Source of the DNA: Niallia sp052318935
GTDB taxonomy: Bacteria; Bacillota; Bacilli; Bacillales; Cytobacillaceae
Direction: 5' to 3' (one strand)
DNA length: 64,000 nt
Assembly (NCBI GenBank): GCA_052318935.1
Contig: JBQRKO010000019.1
Positions within the stretch are counted from its first letter, which is position 1, and each line of letters starts with the position of its first letter. The position numbers and the translations under genes are program-made. Shown piece after piece: positions 54,473 to 63,927 of this stretch. The notes below the pieces were generated by a model. The model worked only from the letters and a program-made list of their open reading frames with translations. It had not been told where the DNA came from and searched no databases.

Positions 54473-55183
54473 TTACTCCTGTTCAGGGTTTCTTAAGTAG
54501 TAGCCAACACCTCGTCTAGTAACAATCCACGTTGGATGACTCGGGTTATCCTCAATCTTCTCTCTTAATCTTCGTACTGTTACATCTACTGTTCTTACAT
54601 CTCCATAATAATCATAGCCCCATACTGTTTGCAGCAAATGCTCTCTCGTCATCACTTGTCCAATATGTTTCGCCAAATAATGAAGCAGTTCAAATTCACG
54701 ATGGGTGAGCTCAATCATTTCTCCTCGTTTCGAAACGATATAAGCATCTGGATGAATCGTTAAAGATCCTACTTCAATTTCATTTGTTTCATTTTCTTCT
54801 TCTGCTGTGGATGGAATTTGTTGCTGCCTCCGCAAATTCGCTTTGACACGAGCAATTAACTCTCTTGTACTAAACGGTTTTGTTACATAATCATCTGCTC
54901 CAAGCTCGAGTCCAAGCACTTTATCAATTTCGGAGTCTTTTGCAGTCAACATAATAATTGGCATATCATATTTTTTTCGAATTTCCCTGCATACTTCCAT
55001 ACCGTCCCGTTGTGGAAGCATAATATCAAGCAGCACTAAATCTGGATGAATTTCCTCTACCTTTTCAATAGCTGCATTGCCATCATAAACACAATGGACT
55101 TCAAAGCCTTCTTTTTTTAAATTAAATTGTAATATATCTGCAATCGGTTTCTCATCATCGACAACTAGAATCTTCTTGTTCAT
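54473..55183 (-). CDS. walR: Response regulator WalR (YycF)
   Basis: 236-residue OmpR/PhoB-family regulator. The receiver domain has VVDDEKPI and phospho-acceptor Asp53 in LLDIMLPQRDG; the winged helix (about 135-230) has LTHREFELLHYLAKHIGQV and VWGYDYYGDVRTVDVTVRRL. It controls autolysins and other wall genes. First gene of walRKHIJ; AAAGGAG 9 bp before the ATG. Confidence 0.97.
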   Translation of the reverse strand: MNKKILVVDDEKPIADILQFNLKKEGFEVHCVYDGNAAIEKVEEIHPDLVLLDIMLPQRDGMEVCREIRKKYDMPIIMLTAKDSEIDKVLGLELGADDYVTKPFSTRELIARVKANLRRQQQIPSTAEEENETNEIEVGSLTIHPDAYIVSKRGEMIELTHREFELLHYLAKHIGQVMTREHLLQTVWGYDYYGDVRTVDVTVRRLREKIEDNPSHPTWIVTRRGVGYYLRNPEQE

Positions 55184-56105
55184 ACCATTTTGCTCCTTTA
55201 TATAAAATATATCTATTGTTATATGTGTATTATTGTTTACTACTACTGTCTACTTTACCATTTTATATTTATATATTCACTTTTTTTCCTTTGACTAACC
55301 CTGAAAAGAAGTTCCGCAGCGTGAATACACTACGCTTTCCGCGGGCGAGCGCCGAGCCGCTTCGTCTCTACGCTCCTGCAGGGTCTCGGCTGTCTCGCTT
55401 TCCCGCAGGAGTCTTCGTGTATTCACGCTGCTCTGCGCTATAAATGTGGAGACTGCTTCTTTCCATGCACCATGGTGCGAATTTTATTAGCATGGAGGTT
55501 CTCTGTTAAACGATACTGTTGCAACGTGATTGACTCGCATCCTGCGAACAAGCACTTGTAAATCCTGTACGTTATATTAGACAATTATCTAAAGCCACTT
55601 ATTAGCTAAGACTGCTTAATTTTGTTATTAAATGTATAATAACCCTCAAAAGTGAGGGTTATCCATTTGAATTTATTTAACTAGAAAACGACTTGGAACA
55701 ATTTTTTGCAAGCTTTAAAACAAAAATGAAACTTTTTTGTATTCTAAAACGTCTTTATAGATGAGTTTCATTTTCCTTTACTTTAGGCAAGAGACAGCTT
55801 TTTAAATCTTTTTCACTTCTCTTGCCTCTCCTTTTTATATCAAATTATAAATTACTTATTCTTTTAACCCCATACTTATTAACTCTATCATATATTTTTT
55901 CCCAAAAAGCTTTTGTCTTTATTTTGTAATGAAATTGTATACGTCTATTAAAAGGAAGCTTATTCTTTTCATATACTTTTTATTACCTTCTGCAAAATAA
56001 ACTTATCCTTATTTTAACAGGAATCCATTCTATAGTATTCATTTCTATGAAACTAGTATTTGTTTATATTCTACATCCCTATGAAAATCTTAGTAAATAC
56101 AAAAA
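55184..56105. other. Intergenic region between walR and the tRNA cluster
   Basis: No gene seen. It holds the family A-like repeat (55310-55445), a family C remnant near 55540-55600, and three inverted repeats: ATAACCCTCA/TGAGGGTTAT (55639-55662), AAAATGAAAC/GTTTCATTTT (55723-55774) and AGGCAAGAGA/TCTCTTGCCT (55785-55827). The walR promoter must lie near 55200-55260 but I cannot place it. Confidence 0.45.
55310..55445. repeat. Family A core without terminal repeats
   Basis: The core GCAGCGTGAATACAC ... CGCTTTCCGCGGGCGAG ... GTGTATTCACGCTGC matches the inner part of the family A elements. The outer GGCTGTTTTC ends are missing, so this copy is degraded. Confidence 0.7.
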
Positions 56106-56132
56106 AAACGACTATGAGGTTCATAATCGTCT
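56106..56132 (-). terminator. Terminator of the tRNA cluster
   Basis: ACGACTATGA/TCATAATCGT stem with GGT loop; eight T follow on the minus strand, 8 bp after tRNA-Phe. Confidence 0.75.
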
Positions 56133-56139
56133 TTGGGAG

Positions 56140-56212
56140 TGGCTCAGGACGGAATCGAACCGCCGACACAAGGATTTTCAGTCCTTTGCTCTACCAACTG
56201 AGCTACTGAGCC
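56140..56212 (-). tRNA. tRNA-Phe (GAA)
   Basis: 73 nt without encoded CCA. Acceptor GGCTCAG/CTGAGCC; anticodon loop CTGAAAA with anticodon GAA; T-arm GGTTCGATTCC. Last of four tRNAs on the minus strand. Confidence 0.95.
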
Positions 56213-56332
56213 ATATTAAAATTTATTATCTGTATCTATATACTGCTTTTTCTTCAACCTGATTTTTGTTGATGTTTCTCTCAAGAAGAAAAAAATATAT
56301 GTAAAATATGCTAGATGCATATAGAAAAAATA

Positions 56333-56409
56333 TGGCGGTCCGGACGGGACTCGAACCCGCGACCTCCTGCGTGACAGGCAGGCATTCTAACCAACTGAAC
56401 TACCGGACC
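56333..56409 (-). tRNA. tRNA-Asp (GTC)
   Basis: 77 nt including CCA. Acceptor GGTCCGG/CCGGACC; anticodon GTC in CTGTCAC; T-arm GGTTCGAGTCC. Confidence 0.95.
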
Positions 56410-56422
56410 ATATATTTTAAAG

Positions 56423-56494
56423 TGACCCATACGGGATTCGAACCCGTGTTACCGCCGTGAAAGGGCGGTGTCTTAACCGCTTGACCAATGGGCC
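56423..56494 (-). tRNA. tRNA-Glu (TTC)
   Basis: 72 nt without encoded CCA. Acceptor GGCCCAT/ATGGGTC; anticodon TTC in CTTTCAC; T-arm GGTTCGAATCC. Confidence 0.94.
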
Positions 56495-56507
56495 AAAATA
56501 ATAGAAA

Positions 56508-56583
56508 TGGTGAGCCATGGAGGATTCGAACCTCCGACCCTCTGATTAAAAGTCAGATGCTCTACCAACTGAGCTAATGGCTC
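56508..56583 (-). tRNA. tRNA-Lys (TTT)
   Basis: 76 nt including CCA. Acceptor GAGCCAT/ATGGCTC; anticodon TTT in CTTTTAA; T-arm GGTTCGAATCC. First of the four tRNAs. Confidence 0.95.
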
Positions 56584-56743
56584 GTTTTTTTATTTAATGT
56601 TTTATCATTTGCGACGCTTCTTATAATAGCACAGGTTTTAAATAATATGCAATACTTTATTTTAATTTTTTTTAAAAAAGTTATTTTAATTCATTTTAAG
56701 GCTTATTAGTAGCTTTATTCATTTTCAAGATTTGCATAAAAAA

Positions 56744-56779
56744 TGTCTAAATAAAGGGTCTATGCCCCTTATTTAGACA
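56744..56779 (-). terminator. Terminator of purA
   Basis: TGTCTAAATAA/TTATTTAGACA with inner GGG/CCC, followed by T on the minus strand, 14 bp after the stop. Confidence 0.85.
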
Positions 56780-56792
56780 CCCTATCAATTAA

Positions 56793-58085
56793 TTATTTTA
56801 GTCTCCAAGGACTATGCACTACATTTGTTTGAGAACGATCTGGTCCTACAGAGAAAATAGAAAGTGGAATACCAGTAAGCTGGGACACTCTTTCTAAGTA
56901 ATGACGAGCATTTGCTGGAAGCTCACTTAGTGATTTGCAGCCAGTGATATCTTCTGTCCAGCCTGGAAGCTCTTCATAAACTGGCTCACACTGTGCCAGT
57001 ATTTTTAAGCTGGCAGGGAATTCTTCGATTACTTCCCCGTTATACTTGTATGCTGTACAAATCTTTAATGTTTCAATTCCTGTTAACACGTCAATTGAAT
57101 TTAAAGAAAGATCTGTTATACCGCTAACTCGGCGAGCATGACGAACAACAACGCTGTCGAACCAGCCAACACGTCTTGGTCTGCCTGTAGTTGTTCCATA
57201 TTCGCGGCCAACCTCACGAATTTGATTTCCAATTTCATTATCTAATTCTGTTGGGAAAGGTCCGTCTCCAACTCTTGTTGTATAAGCTTTTGATACCCCA
57301 ACAACATGGTTGATTTTTGATGGACCGACACCTGAACCAATTGTTACTCCACCAGCCACTGGGTTAGAAGAGGTAACGAATGGGTACGTACCTTGGTCAA
57401 TGTCTAACATAACACCTTGTGCACCTTCAAATAGAACACGACGGCCTTCATCTAATGCATCGTTTAATACAACAGACGTATCGCAAACATACTGCTTGAT
57501 TTGTTGTCCATATTCATAATACTCATCAAGAATATCTTCAATTTTAAAGCCTTCTGTTTCATAGATGCGCTCTAATAGACGGTTTTTCTCTACTAGATTT
57601 CGAGCTAATTTTTCTTCAAAAACTTCTCTGTCTAATAAATCAGCAATACGAATTCCCGTTCTTGCAGCTTTGTCCATATAAGCAGGGCCGATTCCTTTTT
57701 TCGTTGTACCGATTTTATTGTCGCCTTTGCTTTCTTCTTCCACTTCATCTAGTTTTAAATGATATGGCAAGATAACATGTGCACGATTGCTGATTCTAAG
57801 ATTGTCAGTTGTAATACCACGATCATGTAAGTACTTTAATTCAGTAATAATGGCTTTGGGATCAACAACCATTCCATTGCCCACTACACAAATTTTATCA
57901 CTATAAAAAATCCCAGATGGAATTAAGTGCAATTTATATGTTTCACCATTAAACTTGATTGTATGTCCTGCATTATTACCGCCTTGGTAACGCGCGATCA
58001 TTTCTGCATTTTCAGATAAAAAGTCTGTAATCTTACCTTTTCCTTCGTCTCCCCATTGTGTTCCTACCACCACTACTGATGACAT
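56793..58085 (-). CDS. purA: Adenylosuccinate synthase
   Basis: 430 residues from the ATG at 58085 (GGAGG about 12 bp upstream); the frame is open ten codons further but that region carries the ribosome-binding site. GTP-dependent enzyme joining IMP and aspartate in AMP synthesis. Motifs: GTQWGDEGKGKITD, NNAGHTIKFNG, GTTKKGIGPAYMDKAAR, GVGPSKINHVVGVSKAYTTRVG and GRPRRVGWFD. The purine pathway link is strengthened by a PurBox pair upstream. Confidence 0.97.
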   Translation of the reverse strand: MSSVVVVGTQWGDEGKGKITDFLSENAEMIARYQGGNNAGHTIKFNGETYKLHLIPSGIFYSDKICVVGNGMVVDPKAIITELKYLHDRGITTDNLRISNRAHVILPYHLKLDEVEEESKGDNKIGTTKKGIGPAYMDKAARTGIRIADLLDREVFEEKLARNLVEKNRLLERIYETEGFKIEDILDEYYEYGQQIKQYVCDTSVVLNDALDEGRRVLFEGAQGVMLDIDQGTYPFVTSSNPVAGGVTIGSGVGPSKINHVVGVSKAYTTRVGDGPFPTELDNEIGNQIREVGREYGTTTGRPRRVGWFDSVVVRHARRVSGITDLSLNSIDVLTGIETLKICTAYKYNGEVIEEFPASLKILAQCEPVYEELPGWTEDITGCKSLSELPANARHYLERVSQLTGIPLSIFSVGPDRSQTNVVHSPWRLK

Positions 58086-58174
58086 TATCCGAGCACCTCC
58101 AAAGGTTACTATCATATTTTATATACTTAATCAAACATTCCTATTTTATCAATACATTCAGGTAAAAGTCAATC

Positions 58175-58219
58175 AAACACGAACAATCAAAATAAAAAAT
58201 ATATTTTATGTTCGTAACT
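58175..58219. promoter_or_regulatory. PurBox pair upstream of purA
   Basis: AAACACGAACAAT (175-187) and TATGTTCGTAACT (207-219) are inverted, with CGAAC and GTTCG cores 25 bp apart, the arrangement of PurR PurBoxes (consensus AWWWCCGAACWWT). Agreement is 11/13 and 10/13. Confidence 0.55.
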
Positions 58220-58314
58220 ACTCTTTTAATATAGTTATTTATTGATTTTTTTCTTATAATCAAAGGATTATTTACAAACTTTTTGACTAGCTTAATTGAA
58301 CTTGGACAGAGAAA

Positions 58315-58348
58315 AGGAAGTTCTGCGAGCATTAAAATAGAACTTCCT
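58315..58348 (-). terminator. Terminator of the dnaC transcript
   Basis: AGGAAGTTCT/AGAACTTCCT stem. A family A MITE now lies between it and the dnaC stop. Confidence 0.65.
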
Positions 58349-58350
58349 CT

Positions 58351-58571
58351 TTACCTAAAGCTGTTTTCTTAAAGTTTGTTTTTTTACGTAAAAAAATGGG
58401 AGAAGAAGTACTCAGCAGACGGAATACACGTAGACTCCTGTGGGAATGCGAGAAAGACGAGACCCCACAGGAGCGTATGCGACGAGGAGGCTCGACGCTC
58501 GCTAAACGGACGAAGTGTATTCAGGCTGCGAGTTTAAAAGCAACATTCTATACGAAAACTGCCTTATCTAA
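58351..58571. repeat. MITE-like element, family A, copy 3, with 8-bp TSD
   Basis: About 205 bp (58359-58563), starting AGCTGTTTTCTT and ending ATACGAAAACTGCC. It is flanked by TTACCTAA (58351-58358) and TTATCTAA (58564-58571), 7 of 8 identical. It lies between dnaC and its terminator. Confidence 0.85.
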
Positions 58572-58588
58572 CTATATACTTTCCCAGC

Positions 58589-59953
58589 TTAAGCGCCAGG
58601 TGGTATGGCCCCATCATCAAAACGCCGTTCTAAGTTCACAAATTTATTATATTCTTTCACAAATGCAAGCTGAACAGTGCCAGTCGGGCCATTACGCTGC
58701 TTTGCAATTATTATTTCAATAATATTTTTGCTCTCCGATTCTTTATCGTAATAATCATCACGATATAAAAATGCTACAATGTCCGCATCCTGCTCAATAC
58801 TTCCTGATTCCCGGATATCTGACATCATCGGGCGTTTATCTTGACGCTGCTCTACGCCACGGGATAGCTGTGATAAAGCAATTACAGGCACTTTTAATTC
58901 CCGTGCCAACGCTTTTAAGGAACGGGAAATTTCGGAAACTTCCTGTTGTCTGTTTTCTCCTGATCTTCCGCTTCCTAAAATCAATTGCAAGTAATCAATT
59001 AAGATCATGCCAAGTCCATGCTCTTGTTTTAAACGACGGCATTTCGAACGAATATCGGTGATTTTGACACCAGGTGTATCATCAATAAAAATACCTGCAT
59101 TTGATAAGCTCCCCATCGCCATCGTTAGTTTTCCCCAATCATCATCCGTTAAGGAACCTGTCCGAAGACGCTGTGCATCAATATTTCCTTCTGCACAAAG
59201 CATACGCATAACCAGCTGCTCAGCCCCCATCTCTAAACTGAATATAGCTACATTTTCTTGCGTTTTTACAGCTACATTTTGTGCAATATTTAGGGCAAAT
59301 GCTGTTTTACCAACAGAAGGACGGGCCCCAACAATGATAAGATCATTTCGCTGAAATCCTGCAGTCATCTTATCAAGCTCTGCAAAACCTGTTGCGATGC
59401 CAGTAATATCCCCACTGCGATTATGCATTTCCTCAATATTATCGTATGTGCGGACCAATACATCTTTTATATTATGAAAGGCACCTGCATTCTTGCGTTG
59501 AGCAACTTCTAAGATGCTTTTTTCCGCTTCACTTAGCAGCACTTCCACTTCATCTTCTCGCGTAAATCCATCTTGTGCAATGCCCGTTGCAGTACGAATC
59601 AACCTGCGAAGCAATGATTTTTCTTCCACAATTTTTGCGTAATACTCGATATTGGCAGCAGTCGGAACAGAACCCGCCAGCTCACTTAAATAGCTAACGC
59701 CCCCTGTGTCTTCCAAGTTCTTGCCTGCAGCAAGCTCTTCCGTTACTGTAATTAAATCCACTGCTTTTCCTTGATCATTCAATTTTAGCATTACAGAGTA
59801 AATACGCTGATGAGCACCACGATAAAAATCTTCTGGTATCAGAATTTCAGAAGCCAATGTTAGGCTTTGCGGATCTAAAAAAATCGCTCCTAACACCGCT
59901 TGTTCTGCTTCAATATTTTGCGGTGGAACTTTATCTGTTAATAATTCACTCAT
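58589..59953 (-). CDS. dnaC: Replicative DNA helicase (DnaB-type)
   Basis: 454 residues, named dnaC in Bacillus and dnaB in E. coli. N-terminal helical domain (about 1-150) starting VPPQNIEAEQAVLGAIFLD, and a RecA-like ATPase with Walker A GARPSVGKTAFALNIA, SLEMGAEQLVMRML, Walker B MILIDYLQLI and the Arg finger region near the C-terminus. Hexameric helicase of the replication fork; essential. AAGGAGG 9 bp before the ATG. Confidence 0.97.
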   Translation of the reverse strand: MSELLTDKVPPQNIEAEQAVLGAIFLDPQSLTLASEILIPEDFYRGAHQRIYSVMLKLNDQGKAVDLITVTEELAAGKNLEDTGGVSYLSELAGSVPTAANIEYYAKIVEEKSLLRRLIRTATGIAQDGFTREDEVEVLLSEAEKSILEVAQRKNAGAFHNIKDVLVRTYDNIEEMHNRSGDITGIATGFAELDKMTAGFQRNDLIIVGARPSVGKTAFALNIAQNVAVKTQENVAIFSLEMGAEQLVMRMLCAEGNIDAQRLRTGSLTDDDWGKLTMAMGSLSNAGIFIDDTPGVKITDIRSKCRRLKQEHGLGMILIDYLQLILGSGRSGENRQQEVSEISRSLKALARELKVPVIALSQLSRGVEQRQDKRPMMSDIRESGSIEQDADIVAFLYRDDYYDKESESKNIIEIIIAKQRNGPTGTVQLAFVKEYNKFVNLERRFDDGAIPPGA

Positions 59954-59975
59954 TTTTAAGAAACCTCCTTTTATA

Positions 59976-60092
59976 GGAAAAGGGGGCGGAGCTTCGTCTA
60001 CTTTTATAAAAATAAAAACGAAAGATAGTGTTCTATCGTTTGTTTTTTATCCTTATGAAGGTTGGAGTAGCTTCGCTCACGCCGCCTTTATT
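59976..60092. repeat. Dispersed repeat family D, copy 2
   Basis: Inverse of 49516-49609 at both ends: GGAAAAGGGGGCGGAGC and CTTCGCTCACGCCGCCTTTATT. Its middle holds a separate hairpin GATAG/CTATC near 60022-60036. It fills most of the gap between dnaC and rplI. Confidence 0.7.
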
Positions 60093-60208
60093 AGGTTTGT
60101 ATCTGCCCTCATTTCCCTTTTTATATGGAAAAGACGAGGTAGGAGTCTCCATTGGAGTTTTGTATGAAAAGGACAATCTATCATAAAACATACTATATCA
60201 TGTAAATG

Positions 60209-60245
60209 AAAAAATGTGACCAGCATTACCTGAATCACATTTTTT
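60209..60245. terminator. Terminator after rplI
   Basis: AAAAAATGTGA/TCACATTTTTT, 11-bp stem with T-runs on both sides, 50 bp after the rplI stop. Confidence 0.8.
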
Positions 60246-60294
60246 CAGAACTATTCTATTTTAACATTTTTATAGAGAATTGGTACTTCCAATA

Positions 60295-60744
60295 TTAGCT
60301 TAATTCTTTCACATGTACATTAAGTGTTGCTGTTACCTCTTGGTGAAGCTTCACAGGCACTTTTGTATAGCCTAATGTACGAATAGCATCTTGTAATTCA
60401 ATTTTACGTTTATCGACCTTAATTTGCTGTTTTTTATTTAGTTCTTCTGCTATTTGTTTACTTGTTATGGAACCAAATAGTCTTCCGCCTTCACCAGATT
60501 TTGCAGAAAGTTCTACTGTAATTTTTTCCAGCTTTTCTTTTAATTGTTTTGCTTCATTTAATTCTTCAATTGCTAATTTTTCTTCTTTTTTCTTTTGAGC
60601 ATTTAACGTACTAACTGCACTTGTATTTGCTTCTACAGCCAATCCTTGTTTCAGTAAGAAGTTATGTGCGTATCCATCCGCAACATTTTTTACTTCTCCT
60701 TTTTTCCCTTTCCCTTTAACATCTTTTAGAAAAATTACTTTCAT
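60295..60744 (-). CDS. rplI: Ribosomal protein bL9
   Basis: 149 residues, normal length. N-terminal rRNA-binding domain MKVIFLKDVKGKGKKGEV and NFLLKQGLAVEA, long connecting helix (about 40-75), C-terminal domain with GRLFGSITSKQIAEEL. Binds 23S rRNA near the L1 stalk. The ATG overlaps the gdpP stop (ATGA), so the two are co-translated. Confidence 0.97.
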   Translation of the reverse strand: MKVIFLKDVKGKGKKGEVKNVADGYAHNFLLKQGLAVEANTSAVSTLNAQKKKEEKLAIEELNEAKQLKEKLEKITVELSAKSGEGGRLFGSITSKQIAEELNKKQQIKVDKRKIELQDAIRTLGYTKVPVKLHQEVTATLNVHVKELS

Positions 60745-62714
60745 TCCATTTTTCTCCCTTCAAAATATTCATCAATCGCACTCTCAAGCCTAGATACAGC
60801 TTTATCTATCGTTGTATTGGACAGCTGTGTTGCGGCATTTGTTAAATGACCTCCGCCTTCAAGACTTTCCATAATTAATTGCACGTTTATATCTCCCAAT
60901 GAACGAGCGCTAATGCTAATAAATCCATCCCCTCTATGGGAAATAACAAAGCTTGCAATTATTCCGTCCATTGTGAGCAGTGTATCTGCCGTTTGTGCAA
61001 TTAATACGCCATTATATATTTCATTATTTTGGGCTTTTGCTATGGCAATTCCAGGTTTATAGAACTTTACACTTTGAATTAATTTTGCTCGTTTTATATA
61101 GTTATCAATATCTTCTTTTAAAAACTTTTGTACGAGTACGGTATCTGCTCCTTGCCCTCTTAAATAAGAAGCAGCATCAAAGGTTCTTGCGCCAGTCCGT
61201 AAAGTAAAGCTTTTTGTATCTACAATAATCCCCGCTAATAATGCCGTTGCCTCTAACATATCAATTTTAACATTTTTCGGCTGATATTCCAGTAATTCGG
61301 TTACTAGTTCTGCAGTGGAAGAAGCATACGGTTCCATATAAACGAGCAATGGATTTTCAATAAAATCTTCTGCTCTTCTATGGTGATCGATCACGACGAC
61401 ATCTTCAATTTTATGCAGCAAGCGGTCATCAATAACTAACGAAGGCTTATGTGTATCAACAATAACTAATAACGTATCTTCTGTCGCCATTTCTAACGCT
61501 TGTTCTGGTGTAATAAATTTTTTATATAAGCTTTCTTGTCTTTTTATTTCTTCTACAAGTCGTTTTACACTGTTATCAATTTCTTGAAAATTCACGACAA
61601 TAAAGCCTTCTTTTTGATTCATCTGCGCTACTTTTTGGATCCCGATTGCGGCGCCTATTGCATCCATATCAGGATTTTTATGCCCCATTATAATGACTTT
61701 GTCTCTTTCAACAATCAATTCCTTCAGCGCATGAGATATTACCCTTGCTCTTACCCTCGTTCGCTTTTCAACTGGATTCGTTTTGCCGCCATAAAACTTT
61801 ACTTTCCCATTTGTTTGTTTAATGGCAACTTGATCTCCGCCTCTTCCTAAAGCTAAATCAAGACTAGACTGGGCAATTGCTCCTAATTCCGGCAAGGAGG
61901 ATACACCTGATCCAACCCCAATGCTTAATGTTAATGGAACATTTTGTTTTGACGTCATTTCTCTTACATCATCTAATATCGTAAACTTGCCTTTTTCAAG
62001 ATTTTGCAAAATATGTTCATTAAAAATCGCTATGAAACGATCAGATGATATTCTTTTTAACAAAACACCATTATCTGTCGCCCATTTATTTAATATGGAC
62101 GTGACACTATTATTTAAACTGCTTCTTGTTTGATCGTCCATACCTTGGGTTAAATCATCATAATTATCTAGAAATATGGTAGCAATGGCAGTTCGTTCAT
62201 CTTCATATAATTTCTCAATTTCTGTTTGCTCCGTTACATCAAAAAAATAAAGGAGGCGTTCTTCTCTTTTATGAATAACCCGAAATTTACGTTCATGCAA
62301 CGTGATAATATCTGTCTCTACTTCTTGTTTTATTAATGGAATGACAGATTCAGCTACATCATACAGTGATCTCCCTAAAAGGGTATCCTCTGTGAAACAA
62401 GATGCTAAAAAAGGATTTGTCCACTCGATATAATACTCATCATTTATTAGCATAATCCCGATAGGCATTTCCATTAGCGCCTCTTCTCCTACTTTTTTCA
62501 CACGGTAGGAGAGGGTCGTTATATATTCTTCTGTTTCCTTCCTTTGTCGAATATCCATTCTTAAAATAAAATAAAAAGGAATAACAGAGAAAACTAACCC
62601 TAATAAGGAAAATAGCCAATTATAATAGGAGAGGATACCAAGAAGGATCATTGTAATACCTATTGAACAAATTAACGGATACCTGATTGACCCTTTTTCT
62701 AAAAACGCAGGCAT
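60741..62714 (-). CDS. gdpP: c-di-AMP phosphodiesterase GdpP (YybT)
   Basis: 657 residues from the ATG at 62714 (AGGAG 9 bp upstream; a TTG three codons earlier abuts that site). Two membrane helices near residues 10-55, PAS (about 80-165), a degenerate GGDEF domain (about 170-300) and a DHH/DHHA1 phosphodiesterase: GHKNPDMDAIGAAIGI, VIVDTHKP and the VIDHHRRAEDF metal site, then GGGHLTNAATQL. It hydrolyses c-di-AMP to pApA and so affects potassium balance and the cell envelope. It lies between yybS and rplI in the standard order. Confidence 0.96.
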   Translation of the reverse strand: MPAFLEKGSIRYPLICSIGITMILLGILSYYNWLFSLLGLVFSVIPFYFILRMDIRQRKETEEYITTLSYRVKKVGEEALMEMPIGIMLINDEYYIEWTNPFLASCFTEDTLLGRSLYDVAESVIPLIKQEVETDIITLHERKFRVIHKREERLLYFFDVTEQTEIEKLYEDERTAIATIFLDNYDDLTQGMDDQTRSSLNNSVTSILNKWATDNGVLLKRISSDRFIAIFNEHILQNLEKGKFTILDDVREMTSKQNVPLTLSIGVGSGVSSLPELGAIAQSSLDLALGRGGDQVAIKQTNGKVKFYGGKTNPVEKRTRVRARVISHALKELIVERDKVIIMGHKNPDMDAIGAAIGIQKVAQMNQKEGFIVVNFQEIDNSVKRLVEEIKRQESLYKKFITPEQALEMATEDTLLVIVDTHKPSLVIDDRLLHKIEDVVVIDHHRRAEDFIENPLLVYMEPYASSTAELVTELLEYQPKNVKIDMLEATALLAGIIVDTKSFTLRTGARTFDAASYLRGQGADTVLVQKFLKEDIDNYIKRAKLIQSVKFYKPGIAIAKAQNNEIYNGVLIAQTADTLLTMDGIIASFVISHRGDGFISISARSLGDINVQLIMESLEGGGHLTNAATQLSNTTIDKAVSRLESAIDEYFEGRKME

Positions 62715-62817
62715 ATTTTTCAACTCCTAATAACATGTCATTTTATGAGGATGTTCAAAAAGTCATTCAATTAAAGCTTCTAATTTATTACCTTTTTGAA
62801 CACACATATTAAAATTA

Positions 62818-63762
62818 CTAAACTTGTTTACGATGGAAAAATTTTCTCCAATCTGTTCCTAAATCAATAACCCCTAACATTTTTAATAGAAAAGAAAAGG
62901 TTGGATTAAGAAACAAGATAATCGTTACAATGATAGCAATACCTTTTGATACATTATATTGGAAACATACAAAAAAAAGAAAAGATATACCTTGTAGTAA
63001 AAGCAATAATTGCAGTATGTAATACATATTCACAAATACAATATATGCAAGGCTGCCTTCTTGTTCGGGAATTAGAAAAGAAATTCCTATCACTACTAAA
63101 AAAATCCATAGTATATAGCGAGGTAGCCTCCATGATCTTATAGGCTGCCATGGTTCTGCTTTAATACCGAATCGCTTAATTATGGGAACCGAAACTGCTT
63201 GAATTACTAATACAGTAAATATAGCGCCTAATACAAAGATACTTGGAATAATCATTTTAACCATATGAACAGCATCATTTAATTGGGTAATACCTTCTTG
63301 AGAAGCCTTCTGATCAAACATTTTCATTATAGATTGACTTTGATCAAGTGCTTCTTTTTGTAGTTGCATCGTTTCTTGAATATAATCAATCTGAAAAAAA
63401 AGAACAGAAATCCAGTAAAATAAAACAAGATTAATGAAAAGCGCAAAAGATGCCCCTAAAATCATTCTAATTCTGCTTTTATTTCTTATGATATAATCCC
63501 CTAATATGATCCCCGTTATTCCATAGAAAACGGTTAGTGGAATAGCATATACAGACCCTGCGATAAAGGATAGGAAAATAGCTGCAATAAAAAAAAGCCC
63601 TGTTGCTTTTCGATTAAATCTTCCTCTAAATAAAATAAAAGGAAGAGCTAAAAACAAGTTTGTTACAATATTAAGAACTGGTATGTAAAGGGTAATAAAA
63701 AGCAGTACAGTGTATATAGCTAATAAAACTGCACCTTCAGTTATTATTCTTGTTTTCCTCAT
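62818..63762 (-). CDS. yybS: DUF2232 membrane protein (YybS)
   Basis: 314 residues with seven or eight hydrophobic helices across its length (for example AVLLAIYTVLLFITLYIPVL near the start). It matches the YybS/DUF2232 family of integral membrane proteins, some relatives of which are linked to uptake systems, with no settled function. GGGGAAGG lies before the ATG. It precedes gdpP as in other Bacillus. Confidence 0.9.
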   Translation of the reverse strand: MRKTRIITEGAVLLAIYTVLLFITLYIPVLNIVTNLFLALPFILFRGRFNRKATGLFFIAAIFLSFIAGSVYAIPLTVFYGITGIILGDYIIRNKSRIRMILGASFALFINLVLFYWISVLFFQIDYIQETMQLQKEALDQSQSIMKMFDQKASQEGITQLNDAVHMVKMIIPSIFVLGAIFTVLVIQAVSVPIIKRFGIKAEPWQPIRSWRLPRYILWIFLVVIGISFLIPEQEGSLAYIVFVNMYYILQLLLLLQGISFLFFVCFQYNVSKGIAIIVTIILFLNPTFSFLLKMLGVIDLGTDWRKFFHRKQV

Positions 63763-63927
63763 CTACACCTTCCCCTCTGCTATATACATATTCTACTATC
63801 TTATAGCTATTCATTCAATCTTTCCTTATTTTTCGTAATCTATATCGGTATATCACGTTTTCTATAAATTTAACAAATCATATTCGGCAATACAGTTAAA
63901 TGAAAAGAACATCCTGAATAAAGAAAG

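Noticed and set aside
56047..56262. 71-codon plus-strand frame
   Set aside because: It is the antisense of tRNA-Phe and its flanks.
60001..60050. Hairpin near 60022-60036 as terminator of rplI
   Set aside because: It lies inside repeat family D and is farther from rplI than the hairpin at 60209-60245, which fits better.
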